A stretch of 64,000 nt of DNA from Bacteroidales bacterium (GTDB taxonomy: Bacteria > Bacteroidota > Bacteroidia > Bacteroidales > BM520): contig JAISNV010000010.1 of NCBI GenBank assembly GCA_031276035.1, positions 54,142 through 118,141 on the forward strand, given 5' to 3'. The stretch's first letter is position 1; each line of letters opens with the position of its first letter. The notes under the pieces were generated by a model. That model was given only the letters and a program-made list of their open reading frames with translations, was not told where the DNA came from and searched no databases. The position numbers were made by a program, and so were the translations under genes. Shown in pieces: positions 55,944 to 63,883 of this stretch.

Positions 55944-58790
55944 TTAATGTGTTAGAATATCATCAAATGTTTCGTCCGCATCTCTCAATGCTTTACTTTT
56001 CAACCAAAATCGCAATTGTTTCGGCTTGATTATTCGTATGATATTATTTTCATTATCATAATATCGTATGATTTTATGAATTTTTGCACTTTCTGACGGA
56101 TTCCATTCTGTCAATAAATCGACTAATGAATCTTCTCGCTTCTCAAAAGATATTTTAGATACTTTTTCATCTGTGTATTTTAATTCACAAACAAAATAAG
56201 CATCTCCTTGCATTAAGTTAATCAACTTATACTGTTTCCCATCAGAAGAATAGTATCTATTCAGATTTTCGGAATAAATGTGAGCAAAATCAATTAAATT
56301 TTCTTTACTCGCAATTTCTGTATTTATTGGCGACTTTTCTCCTTGTCCAAATTCTTCTAATGTATACTTTATTACATCATCAATGATAATTTTGTCTGAT
56401 TCAGAAATATTATCCCGATTTGGGAAATAGGGAGTTTCTTTTAAATCAACCAATTCGAACACATAAGGACTTCTAATCCCTTGCCGACCACTTATAGCCG
56501 TAATATAAAAAGCGATTAAATCGGAATATTCATTAAAATAATTCTTCAGTGATTGTATTTTTTCAGGAGTTCCCTTAAATTCAATCCCATCAAATGTTCT
56601 TTTCTTGAAATCTTTAGCAGAAATTTCCGTAGGGAACATTCCTTTTGTAATATTTTTTTTAATACCCCAACAATCAAGTCTGTTTTTAGGTGTGAATATT
56701 TCTTTCTCAAACAATAATAACTCCTTTACTATCTTTTTCTCTACTCCATCAAACAAGTCATCTTCAAATACAGTACCTGATATTGTTATTTCATTAGATG
56801 CACACCAAGTTTTGAAGTTAGGTTCAATCTTATTAAAATTGTCAATAATATCGCAAACTCTGAAACCACCTAATAAGTTGCATTTCCATACATTCAATTT
56901 ATCAACAGCCAAATTTTTTGGAACTTGATAAAAATCATAATGGTCAAACTCAAAATAAAAACGTTCTTTGCTTTGTTTCGTGCGTTTTGCCGTGATATGT
57001 AATATAGGAAATTCTGTTGGTTGGTTGCAATCAACAAAAATAGCCAATGAGGCAACTGTAGCTTCAAACAAAACTCTACGAAGAAAAGTAAAATCAATAA
57101 TTTGTTTGATATTATATGTCGAGAATAGATTCTTCCTGAAAAACAAAGAATTATCGGTATATAATAATGAGCCAGAAGGAAGTATTAAACATAATTTTCC
57201 TTTTTTTTCTTCAAGAAGGTGCATTGCTTTTTCAAGAAAAAGTAAGGCAAATTCTTTTTTAGGATTTTTAAATTTTATCGGAAATTTATCGTTTAATAGT
57301 TCTATATAGTACTCATACGTTTTTTCATTTAATTTCCTTTTATTAAACGGAGGGTTACCTATTACTAAGTCGTAATCATAGCGAGTATTATCTTGTATCA
57401 AATACTCAAAAAAATCTTTTTGCACGAGATTTCCATCCGCTTTTAAATCAATAAATTGAAGTTCCGTCCATATTTGCTTTGGAGTTAGCATGGAACATAA
57501 TGCTAATTGCAAACTGAACATTGACAAATTTATCGAATTGGGATTTACATCGACTCCGAAAATATTTTTTGACAGGATACCCTTTAATATTTTAGGATTA
57601 GTATCAGCTAATTTATTTTGAGCAATATTTTTAATTCGCCAACGCTGCACAAGTCTTTTGTATGCAGCAACGAGAAAAATTCCCGAACCACAGGCAGGAT
57701 CCATAAGTTTTATATTCTCGTCTAAATTGTTCAATGGCAAATTTTCGTCAATTAGTAAATTTACCACAAAACTTGGAGTGTAAACCGCACCTGTATCTTT
57801 TTTATTATTCGTCCCTATTTTAGGAATAAATTCTTCATAAAAATTACTAATCAACTCAATAGGAATATGTTCAAAAGAATATTCCTTCCATCCAAATAAA
57901 TTATTTTTATATCCCGCTTCAAAAAAATGAGATAAAATGCTAATATCTGATTTTTGAAGTTCCTCCTTGAAATTATCATCTATATGAAAAATTCCGCCAT
58001 TGAAATGCTTTGTTAATTCGGTTAAGAGACAATGTAATTTATTGTTAAATATGATACTTTCTAATTTTTCATACCCTGTTGCTTTCTTGAAAAATGCACA
58101 TGCATAATTTTCTCCGTTTTTATCTATCCCTGTTTCCTCCAAATACTTAATAAGAATACAGATAATCAAAAGTTTGTCAATCAGAGCATATGATAGTTTA
58201 CTTTTACGTAATTCATTTCGAACAATGCGTAATCCATTTATCAGTCGTTCGGAGGCAATTTTAGAATCCAAAAAGTTATTTCCAGACAATTGATTTTCCC
58301 AGAAACTGCCATTGTTAAAGTTTTGTGCTCGATATTTATTTATTGCATTATTAACATCGGATAAGAAATCTATGCAATCAATCGTTTTCGAGCTAATACT
58401 CCCGTCATTATTTGTTTCAACTGGTTTTCTACTGTCGTATATTCTTATTGTTGTTTTATCTATTACAAAAAATACGGCAACTTCACAACTACTCCAAATT
58501 TCGCGGTGTTTCTCAGCATAATACTCAGAGTTTTTTTGCTTTTGAATATTATCATACAAATAAATCTGAGCTAATGGCGGACGATTATCATCAAAAAAAC
58601 GAAAATAAACAGCATCAGCATCGAATAGTTTTGCTTTGTCCAATGCAATTATAATGTACGGAGAGACATCGTCTTGCTTAATATACTCCTCCAATTTATC
58701 AACAAGATAAATAGAGGAGTTATCTTGATTTTCAATTTGAAAGTCAAGAGTCTCAAGATTTTTAATATATTCCATTCTCTTTTTATCCAT
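55944..58790 (-). CDS. N6-adenine DNA methyltransferase of a restriction system
   Basis: 948 residues. A helical N-terminal region is followed by the Eco57I/N6_Mtase core: GAVYTPSFVVNLL, motif I DPACGSG (364-370), FGVDVNPNSINLSMFSLQLAL and motif IV NPPF (479-482). The long C-terminus probably recognises DNA. The N-terminus has RIYDSRKP-like strands but no clear PD-(D/E)XK, consistent with a separate nuclease in the next gene. Promoter candidate TACTTTTG lies at 58795. It forms an operon with the nuclease-like and rhuM genes. Confidence 0.85.
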   Translation of the reverse strand: MDKKRMEYIKNLETLDFQIENQDNSSIYLVDKLEEYIKQDDVSPYIIIALDKAKLFDADAVYFRFFDDNRPPLAQIYLYDNIQKQKNSEYYAEKHREIWSSCEVAVFFVIDKTTIRIYDSRKPVETNNDGSISSKTIDCIDFLSDVNNAINKYRAQNFNNGSFWENQLSGNNFLDSKIASERLINGLRIVRNELRKSKLSYALIDKLLIICILIKYLEETGIDKNGENYACAFFKKATGYEKLESIIFNNKLHCLLTELTKHFNGGIFHIDDNFKEELQKSDISILSHFFEAGYKNNLFGWKEYSFEHIPIELISNFYEEFIPKIGTNNKKDTGAVYTPSFVVNLLIDENLPLNNLDENIKLMDPACGSGIFLVAAYKRLVQRWRIKNIAQNKLADTNPKILKGILSKNIFGVDVNPNSINLSMFSLQLALCSMLTPKQIWTELQFIDLKADGNLVQKDFFEYLIQDNTRYDYDLVIGNPPFNKRKLNEKTYEYYIELLNDKFPIKFKNPKKEFALLFLEKAMHLLEEKKGKLCLILPSGSLLYTDNSLFFRKNLFSTYNIKQIIDFTFLRRVLFEATVASLAIFVDCNQPTEFPILHITAKRTKQSKERFYFEFDHYDFYQVPKNLAVDKLNVWKCNLLGGFRVCDIIDNFNKIEPNFKTWCASNEITISGTVFEDDLFDGVEKKIVKELLLFEKEIFTPKNRLDCWGIKKNITKGMFPTEISAKDFKKRTFDGIEFKGTPEKIQSLKNYFNEYSDLIAFYITAISGRQGIRSPYVFELVDLKETPYFPNRDNISESDKIIIDDVIKYTLEEFGQGEKSPINTEIASKENLIDFAHIYSENLNRYYSSDGKQYKLINLMQGDAYFVCELKYTDEKVSKISFEKREDSLVDLLTEWNPSESAKIHKIIRYYDNENNIIRIIKPKQLRFWLKSKALRDADETFDDILTH

Positions 58791-58794
58791 TTTA

Positions 58795-58802
58795 CAAAAG
58801 TA
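58795..58802 (-). promoter_or_regulatory. Putative -7 box for the methyltransferase operon
   Basis: TACTTTTG on the minus strand, 5 bp upstream of the ATG at 58790; the very short leader lowers confidence. Confidence 0.3.
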
Positions 58803-58835
58803 TTATATTTTCATTATTATATAAAGCATCTCTTT

Positions 58836-61800
58836 TTATGTTTTTTCAATTATCTTCACTTCCTCCTCCGTCAAACCATACAATTCATAAACCGTTTCGG
58901 CTATTTGCGAAGATAGTTGATTACATTCCGTTTTGTATTCGGAAAAATATTCTTCCCATTCGTCTTGTTGTTTGAGGGATAGTGTGATTTTTTGTTTTTT
59001 TAGTTCGGCGACAAATCCTTTGAAGTCCGATTCATCGAATTTCTCTAATGCTCCAGTGATTTTTATATTCTCAAAATTATCTTTCAGCCGTGAGATAAAA
59101 CGCTGGCGTTTGGTTTGAAGTTCTGCGTTCAACGAAAGCATTAAATCGGCTTTTTCGATAAAGGGTTGTTGAGCGGAGAGTGGAATTTGTTTGATTGGAA
59201 GTAATCCTAAATGAAAAGCTTTTACTTGTGCCATCACTTCGCCTTTTTCAGGATTGATTGTCCAATAAAAATAATTCAGGAGTTTTGAATTTAAAATGCT
59301 CAATGCATATTTAAGATTGTAGTCAGAATCTTCCTTGTTCAATAAAATGTGAGTATTATCTCGCATAATAAACCCTTTTGTCACCAAAGCGCCTATTAAA
59401 CAATCGCTTGTTTGTCTGAAAATCAATTTTTCTTCCGCTTCAAAAATGAATTTATCTCTTGGAGCGGCAAGCCATTCGCCATATTGTATCCAATAATCAT
59501 GGTTCCATAATAATTTGTATCTATGAAAATAACTTCCTCCAATAAGCGGAGAAAATGAATCATCTTTTTTAATTTCCGAAGTAAAAGGCTTTTCTTGCAT
59601 TGTAACCGAAGTTTGTGCAGGTTTTCCTTTTCCTTTTTCGTAAGGCTTAACTCCGTTTTTTATGATAAATTCGTCTTTTACAAGTTCAGATTGTTTAAGA
59701 ATTTTATCTTTCAACGCATAATCCTCTTCGGTAAGAAAAAGATTGTAGTAATCTTGCTTTGTAAGTGTCAGTTGTGGGAGAATGTGTTTATTATCAATAT
59801 TTGAATTGTTTAAGAATAAAATTGAGATATTATTTTCAGCCCGATTTTGTTTTTGAACGATTAATGTGTCACAATCAACTGTGGCATCGGCAAAAACTTT
59901 ATTCGCGTGTTGAATTATTTGTAAAAGTTGAAATTCGCCGTCCGATATTTTTTTTCTGAAATCTTTTGCTCCTTCAATCAATCGCCATGTATTAGGAGTA
60001 ATAAAACCAAGAACTCCATTTTGTTTCAAAATACATTCCAATGAAATTGCATAGAAAACAAAATAGGTATCATTCATCGAGTTGGTAATTCCCCAATTTG
60101 CAAATCGTTTTGTCAAAAATGATATTTGTTTATTGTCGATTTTTGCTCCATACGGCGGATTTCCAATCACCACATCAAAACCGCCTTTATATTCGGTACG
60201 GAAAGCGTGTTCGAAGTCGGTTTCTATTTCGGCTATCTCTTTGACAAGGGAGCATGCCCTCTTGTTGGTGGTATCGGCATCGCTATCGGCGAGTCCGTGT
60301 TTTACGCGGTTATTTCGGATATATTCTACCGTATTCCACAGTTGCTCATCGGAAGTTATTTCCTTACAACCGAACTTTTGCGTCCATAACGGGACTTGCG
60401 TTTCTCCTCTTTTTTCTTCGACAAGAGGGCGGCATGCCGTTTCCTTTTCTTTGACAATGGGGCATGCCCCATTGTTATATGGAATCGTTACGCCCCGTGC
60501 TATATTACAGGCTCGTGCGGTCATCGACTTTATTTTTCCGACTATTTTAGGAACTTCCTCTTCTTCACATACCAAAAGCAAATGCAAATGATCTACGCAA
60601 ATATTGTACGCCATTACATTGAGTCCGTCTTCTTTTACTATTTTGGCAATGGTCTCTGTTATAATCTGTTCATCGTTATCACTAAGTGGATATACTTGCG
60701 GTTCGGGCAAAGTGCCGTTATATCGTTTTTGACGAACCTTATAATCAATCATTCGTTGAGAAGTCCGGCTGTCGTGAATAGCTGTCGTGATATGAAAGGC
60801 TTTCTTTTCTTTTTCTTTAAACACTTGCGGAAATTCTTTTTGCCAATCGAAGGCTTTGTCGCCGGCAACTTCGGGGTCGGAAATAAGAGAATTGCCGCAT
60901 TTTATATTGTCGTTCAGAGAATTGAGTTTACGGTTGGGTTTGGCGGTTCGCAACCACAGCGCTAATTTGGCAATCTCAACGCTTTCTTCATTAATATCTA
61001 CGCCGTAAAGATTATTTTCCAAAATAGCATTTTCTACATCGGGAAATACAAGTCCTCCGCCTAAGAGTTTGGCGGACATTTCGTCGAGAAGATTATGCTC
61101 TGCTATCAAAAAATCGAGAGCCGCGTTCAGGAAAGCTCCGCTACCGCAAGCCGGGTCGCAAATAGTCAGTCTGAGCAGCCATTGGCGATAAGCGGTCAGC
61201 TTTTCGTCTAATTTCTTTTTGGTGGCAAGTTGTCGTTTTTTATCGGCAAAATATTCCGATTCGTCAATCTCCAATTCTGCTTTTTTCTCCGCACACAATT
61301 TACCGAGCGTATTCTCAACAATATAAGTCGTAATATGACGAGGGGTGTAAAATACGCCGTCTTTTTTGCGTTTGCTTTTCTCTACTGCCAAGGGGGCATT
61401 CTCTATTGCCAATGAGGCATTCTTTATTGCCAATGGGGCATGCCCCATTGTTGAGGATAGAGCGGAGCTTATCTCTTCTATTTCCGTCAGCGAATTTTCG
61501 AAAATATGCCCGAGAATATTTACATCGACTTCGCTTCCAAAGTCGTATTGACTTAATCGAAGCGAATTTTCCTGCAATACTTCGTCGGAGATAAAGATAT
61601 TGTCCAATATTTCATCGGGTTTGAAAAGTCCGCCGTTATAAGCAAATATATCGTGCTTTTTACCTTTGAAGCCCGTGTTCATATAACCGAAATACTTCTG
61701 GAAACGTTCGTACAGCGGGCGATATTCGTCCAATTCTTTCAACTTTTCCCATTGGTTGATAATTTCGGCAATGGAGTTGGGTGGAAGCAGGCTGCGGTCT

Positions 61801-62522
61801 TCGGCAAAGAAAATAAACAGCAGGCGATCGAGCAACTTTTGCGATTTTTTGAACAGCAACAGCTTGTCGTATTGCGGATTTTGTTCTGTGAGGTTGGCAA
61901 ACAATTCTCGCTTAAACCGCGAATAATCTTTGTATAACTCTTTGGTTATTTGGTCTTCGTTGCTTACCGATTCGTTTTTGAGCGACTTTGGAAGGTCTTT
62001 GCTTATGTTTTCGTACGCCAAACAAAGCCAAAGAACGGCAAATTCATCCGCTGTAAGCGTAAAAAGATTAAATTCAATATGTTCTACTGCTGTGTCAATA
62101 TAAAATCGCAGTTTTTCGAAATTGGAAGTAACAACATAAACGGCATTGCGGTTGTAGTTTTTATATCCGAAGGCTTGGCTTTCAACCGTTTTAAGGTCGG
62201 TAGTTTTCGAATCTTTCAACTCAATAATCGCTCTTACATCGCCGTTTACAAGAATAGCTCCGTCGGCTTTTCGGGAGTTGGTTTCGTTTTTCTTTTCGGT
62301 TATCAGGTTGTAGTTCGGAGCTGGATTGAGCATGTAACCCAACACTTTCACAAAGAGCTCCCACAGAAATCCTTCCTGAAATTGTTCTTCTTTGCTGTTT
62401 CGGATATTTTCCTGAATGGTTGGGTTATGAAAATAATCAGCATATAATTTGTACGCATAGTTGATTTTCTCAATGTTAGCGGTTATTTGTTTTTTTAAGA
62501 TTTTCTGCTGAAAGAGGCTCAT
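58836..62522 (-). CDS. Eco57I-like single-chain restriction-modification enzyme with internal HUH domain
   Basis: 1228 residues. The N-terminus holds a nuclease-like centre (D87 in RKADGAI, E101 and K103 in IIELKDSK). The methyltransferase has DGVFYTPRHIT, motif I DPACGSGAF (456-464) and motif IV NPPYGA (788-793). Between these motifs, residues about 570-772 form an insert with VDHLHLLLV (HUH pair H645, H647) and VEYIRNNRVKHGL (Tyr734), as in Y1/REP-associated transposases. A TaqI-like specificity region follows (LIGGSYFHRYKLLW, LRDNTHILLN-type, LNSKLLNYFYW). Palindromic repeats encode GACPIVKEK, TACRPLVEEK, RACSLVKEI and APLAIKN. It probably methylates and cuts its site; the insert's role is unknown. 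Confidence 0.85.
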   Translation of the reverse strand: MSLFQQKILKKQITANIEKINYAYKLYADYFHNPTIQENIRNSKEEQFQEGFLWELFVKVLGYMLNPAPNYNLITEKKNETNSRKADGAILVNGDVRAIIELKDSKTTDLKTVESQAFGYKNYNRNAVYVVTSNFEKLRFYIDTAVEHIEFNLFTLTADEFAVLWLCLAYENISKDLPKSLKNESVSNEDQITKELYKDYSRFKRELFANLTEQNPQYDKLLLFKKSQKLLDRLLFIFFAEDRSLLPPNSIAEIINQWEKLKELDEYRPLYERFQKYFGYMNTGFKGKKHDIFAYNGGLFKPDEILDNIFISDEVLQENSLRLSQYDFGSEVDVNILGHIFENSLTEIEEISSALSSTMGHAPLAIKNASLAIENAPLAVEKSKRKKDGVFYTPRHITTYIVENTLGKLCAEKKAELEIDESEYFADKKRQLATKKKLDEKLTAYRQWLLRLTICDPACGSGAFLNAALDFLIAEHNLLDEMSAKLLGGGLVFPDVENAILENNLYGVDINEESVEIAKLALWLRTAKPNRKLNSLNDNIKCGNSLISDPEVAGDKAFDWQKEFPQVFKEKEKKAFHITTAIHDSRTSQRMIDYKVRQKRYNGTLPEPQVYPLSDNDEQIITETIAKIVKEDGLNVMAYNICVDHLHLLLVCEEEEVPKIVGKIKSMTARACNIARGVTIPYNNGACPIVKEKETACRPLVEEKRGETQVPLWTQKFGCKEITSDEQLWNTVEYIRNNRVKHGLADSDADTTNKRACSLVKEIAEIETDFEHAFRTEYKGGFDVVIGNPPYGAKIDNKQISFLTKRFANWGITNSMNDTYFVFYAISLECILKQNGVLGFITPNTWRLIEGAKDFRKKISDGEFQLLQIIQHANKVFADATVDCDTLIVQKQNRAENNISILFLNNSNIDNKHILPQLTLTKQDYYNLFLTEEDYALKDKILKQSELVKDEFIIKNGVKPYEKGKGKPAQTSVTMQEKPFTSEIKKDDSFSPLIGGSYFHRYKLLWNHDYWIQYGEWLAAPRDKFIFEAEEKLIFRQTSDCLIGALVTKGFIMRDNTHILLNKEDSDYNLKYALSILNSKLLNYFYWTINPEKGEVMAQVKAFHLGLLPIKQIPLSAQQPFIEKADLMLSLNAELQTKRQRFISRLKDNFENIKITGALEKFDESDFKGFVAELKKQKITLSLKQQDEWEEYFSEYKTECNQLSSQIAETVYELYGLTEEEVKIIEKT
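60244..60265. repeat. REP-like palindrome, divergent copy
   Basis: A 22-bp near-palindrome centred on GAGCATGCCC, flanked by ACAAG and CTTGT. It encodes part of RACSLVKEI. Confidence 0.55.
60455..60474. repeat. 20-bp palindrome, copy 1
   Basis: CAATGGGGCATGCCCCATTG, a perfect palindrome identical to that at 61431-61450. A degenerate copy with GGCATGCC lies just upstream at 60422-60441. Confidence 0.85.
61381..61443. repeat. Three 21-bp tandem repeats encoding NAPLAIE-like heptads
   Basis: Units at 61381, 61402 and 61423 share CTATTGCCAATGGGGCAT-like sequence. They encode AIKNASL, AIENAPL and AVEKS-type heptads, residues about 360-383, just before the KDGVFYTP motif. Confidence 0.75.
61431..61450. 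repeat. 20-bp palindrome, copy 2
   Basis: CAATGGGGCATGCCCCATTG, identical to 60455-60474 about 1 kb away in the same gene; it ends the tandem array. Confidence 0.85.
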
Positions 62523-62545
62523 AAATGACTACTTTTTTTTATCTT

Positions 62546-62553
62546 CAAAGGTA
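62546..62553 (-). promoter_or_regulatory. Putative -7 box for the RM gene
   Basis: TACCTTTG on the minus strand, 24 bp upstream of the ATG at 62522. Confidence 0.4.
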
Positions 62554-62603
62554 CAATATTTTTTTGAATTGATGTTTTTTACTTTTAGTCGGTTTGTGTA
62601 TGT

Positions 62604-62662
62604 ACTGCCGCTATATGGCATACAACGCTAAGCATTTTGCCAAACTGCTTGTTGGTGGCAGT
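62604..62662. repeat. Imperfect hairpin with recurring site (copy C), attC-like layout
   Basis: Outer arms ACTGCCGC and GTGGCAGT, inner arms CAACGCTAAGC and GCTTGTTG, with centre TTTTGCCAAACT. It contains GCATTTTGCCAAACTGCTTG, close to the copies at 52693 and 50166. It lies between the RM gene and fic. Confidence 0.55.
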
Positions 62663-62673
62663 GCATTTTTATT

Positions 62674-63771
62674 TCATTTTTTCAAGGTGTAATTTGCACT
62701 TCTTCCGCCGCCTTCTTCTTGTTGTAAAATTTCCTTTTCTATTAAATCTTTAATGTCTCTCAATGCAGTATCCGAAGATATTTTTGTTATTGTTGCCCAT
62801 TTCGAAGAAGTTAGTTTTCCAAAGAAATCGTCAAACAACTTGTTTATCATCAATCGTTGTCGCTCGTTGATTGAGGTTTCTCTGTGTTTCTCCCAAAATT
62901 CTGCCTTGCGTAAAATATTTTGCATACTCTCTTCTGTTTCAAGCAACGCATGTTTAAAACAAGTCAAAAACCAAACTAACCATTGTGTTATATCGCCTTC
63001 ACTGTGCTGTTCAGTTTTAAGCGTTTCGTAATAAATGTTTTTCTCTTGCTGAATTTGGTTTGATAAACTGTAAAACCGCTCTGAACTATTCTCACTTCGA
63101 GCCAATAACGTATCGGAAATTGCTCGTGCAATTCGTCCGTTGCCGTCATCAAACGGGTGAATTATGATAAACCAAAAATGAGCAATAGCAGATTTTAAAA
63201 CATAGTCTATTCGTATATTGTCATTGTTTATCCATAGAAAAAACTTATTCATTTCCGCTTTTACATCTTTTGCTGGAACAGCTTCATAATGTATTCGTTC
63301 TTTTCCCATTGCGCCCGAAACAACTTGTATTTCTTCGGTACGAAATTGTGCAACTTCGATTTTGTGTATTCCGCTGTAACCTGTCGGAAAAAGTGCAGCG
63401 TGCCAACCAAATAAACGTTCTTCTGTTAATGGTTTTTTGAAGTTTTGAGTTGCATCAAGCATCATTTCCACAACTCCGTCAACATTTCGAGGCGAGGGAA
63501 CAAGTCCTGCCGTATTTATTCCCAAGCGACGAGCGATAGATGAGCGCACTTGGTCATAATTCAACTTCTCGCCTTCTATTTCAGACGATTTAAGCACATC
63601 AAGTGTAAGCATTTCAAGATTTTTTTCCTCTTTTGAAGAAAAACCAAACGAATGAATTTGTCCTAAAATCTTACCTTGTAATAAGCGAACTTCGCCCAAT
63701 ACAGCACTCACAGCCGCATTTTGCCAAGTGAAATCAGTCCAATTTTCGTATTGATAAATGTATTTTGACAT
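62674..63771 (-). CDS. Fic family AMP-transferase with N-terminal inhibitory motif
   Basis: 365 residues from the ATG at 63771; a TTG at 63792 would overlap the -7 box and is less likely. The Fic core is HPFDDGNGRIARAI, complete for catalysis. The N-terminal inhibitory helix SSEIEG (class II, S/T-x-x-x-E-G) is present, so the protein should be self-inhibited. A C-terminal winged helix (TITKISSDTALRDIKDLIEKEIL) suggests DNA binding, perhaps autoregulation. Targets are unknown. Confidence 0.88.
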   Translation of the reverse strand: MSKYIYQYENWTDFTWQNAAVSAVLGEVRLLQGKILGQIHSFGFSSKEEKNLEMLTLDVLKSSEIEGEKLNYDQVRSSIARRLGINTAGLVPSPRNVDGVVEMMLDATQNFKKPLTEERLFGWHAALFPTGYSGIHKIEVAQFRTEEIQVVSGAMGKERIHYEAVPAKDVKAEMNKFFLWINNDNIRIDYVLKSAIAHFWFIIIHPFDDGNGRIARAISDTLLARSENSSERFYSLSNQIQQEKNIYYETLKTEQHSEGDITQWLVWFLTCFKHALLETEESMQNILRKAEFWEKHRETSINERQRLMINKLFDDFFGKLTSSKWATITKISSDTALRDIKDLIEKEILQQEEGGGRSANYTLKK

Positions 63772-63789
63772 ATAAAAATAATTATACGG

Positions 63790-63797
63790 CAAAGATA
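63790..63797 (-). promoter_or_regulatory. Putative -7 box for fic
   Basis: TATCTTTG on the minus strand, 19 bp upstream of the ATG at 63771. A small CCGCA/TGCGG hairpin lies upstream at 63810-63823. Confidence 0.4.
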
Positions 63798-63883
63798 CAA
63801 AATATTTCCCGCATTTTTGCGGTGAATAAAATATTTTTTTACCGCATTTCTAAATTGCTGTGTCGCCAGCACATTGCCGCTAA

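Larger units (their letters stand above)
60207..60815 (-). mobile_element. HUH/REP-associated transposase-like domain inside the RM gene
   Basis: Encodes residues about 570-772. It starts at KEKEKKAFHITTAIHD after the FPQVF end of the motif I half and ends at FEHAFRTEYKGG before VIGNPPYG. Without it the flanks would join as in ordinary Eco57I enzymes. The HUH pair and candidate Tyr are in the expected order. It carries three of the four GGCATGCC-type sites of this gene. Confidence 0.7.

Noticed and set aside
60082..62447. Several long plus-strand frames opposite the RM gene
   Set aside because: They are shadows of the 1228-codon minus-strand gene, with Phe/Ser-rich translations and no family motifs.
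58836..62522. BREX PglX assignment
   Set aside because: No other BREX genes (brxA, brxB, brxC, pglZ, brxL) are in the window; the N-terminal nuclease centre fits a single-chain type II enzyme better. The PglZ-type domain at 12766 belongs to PorX.
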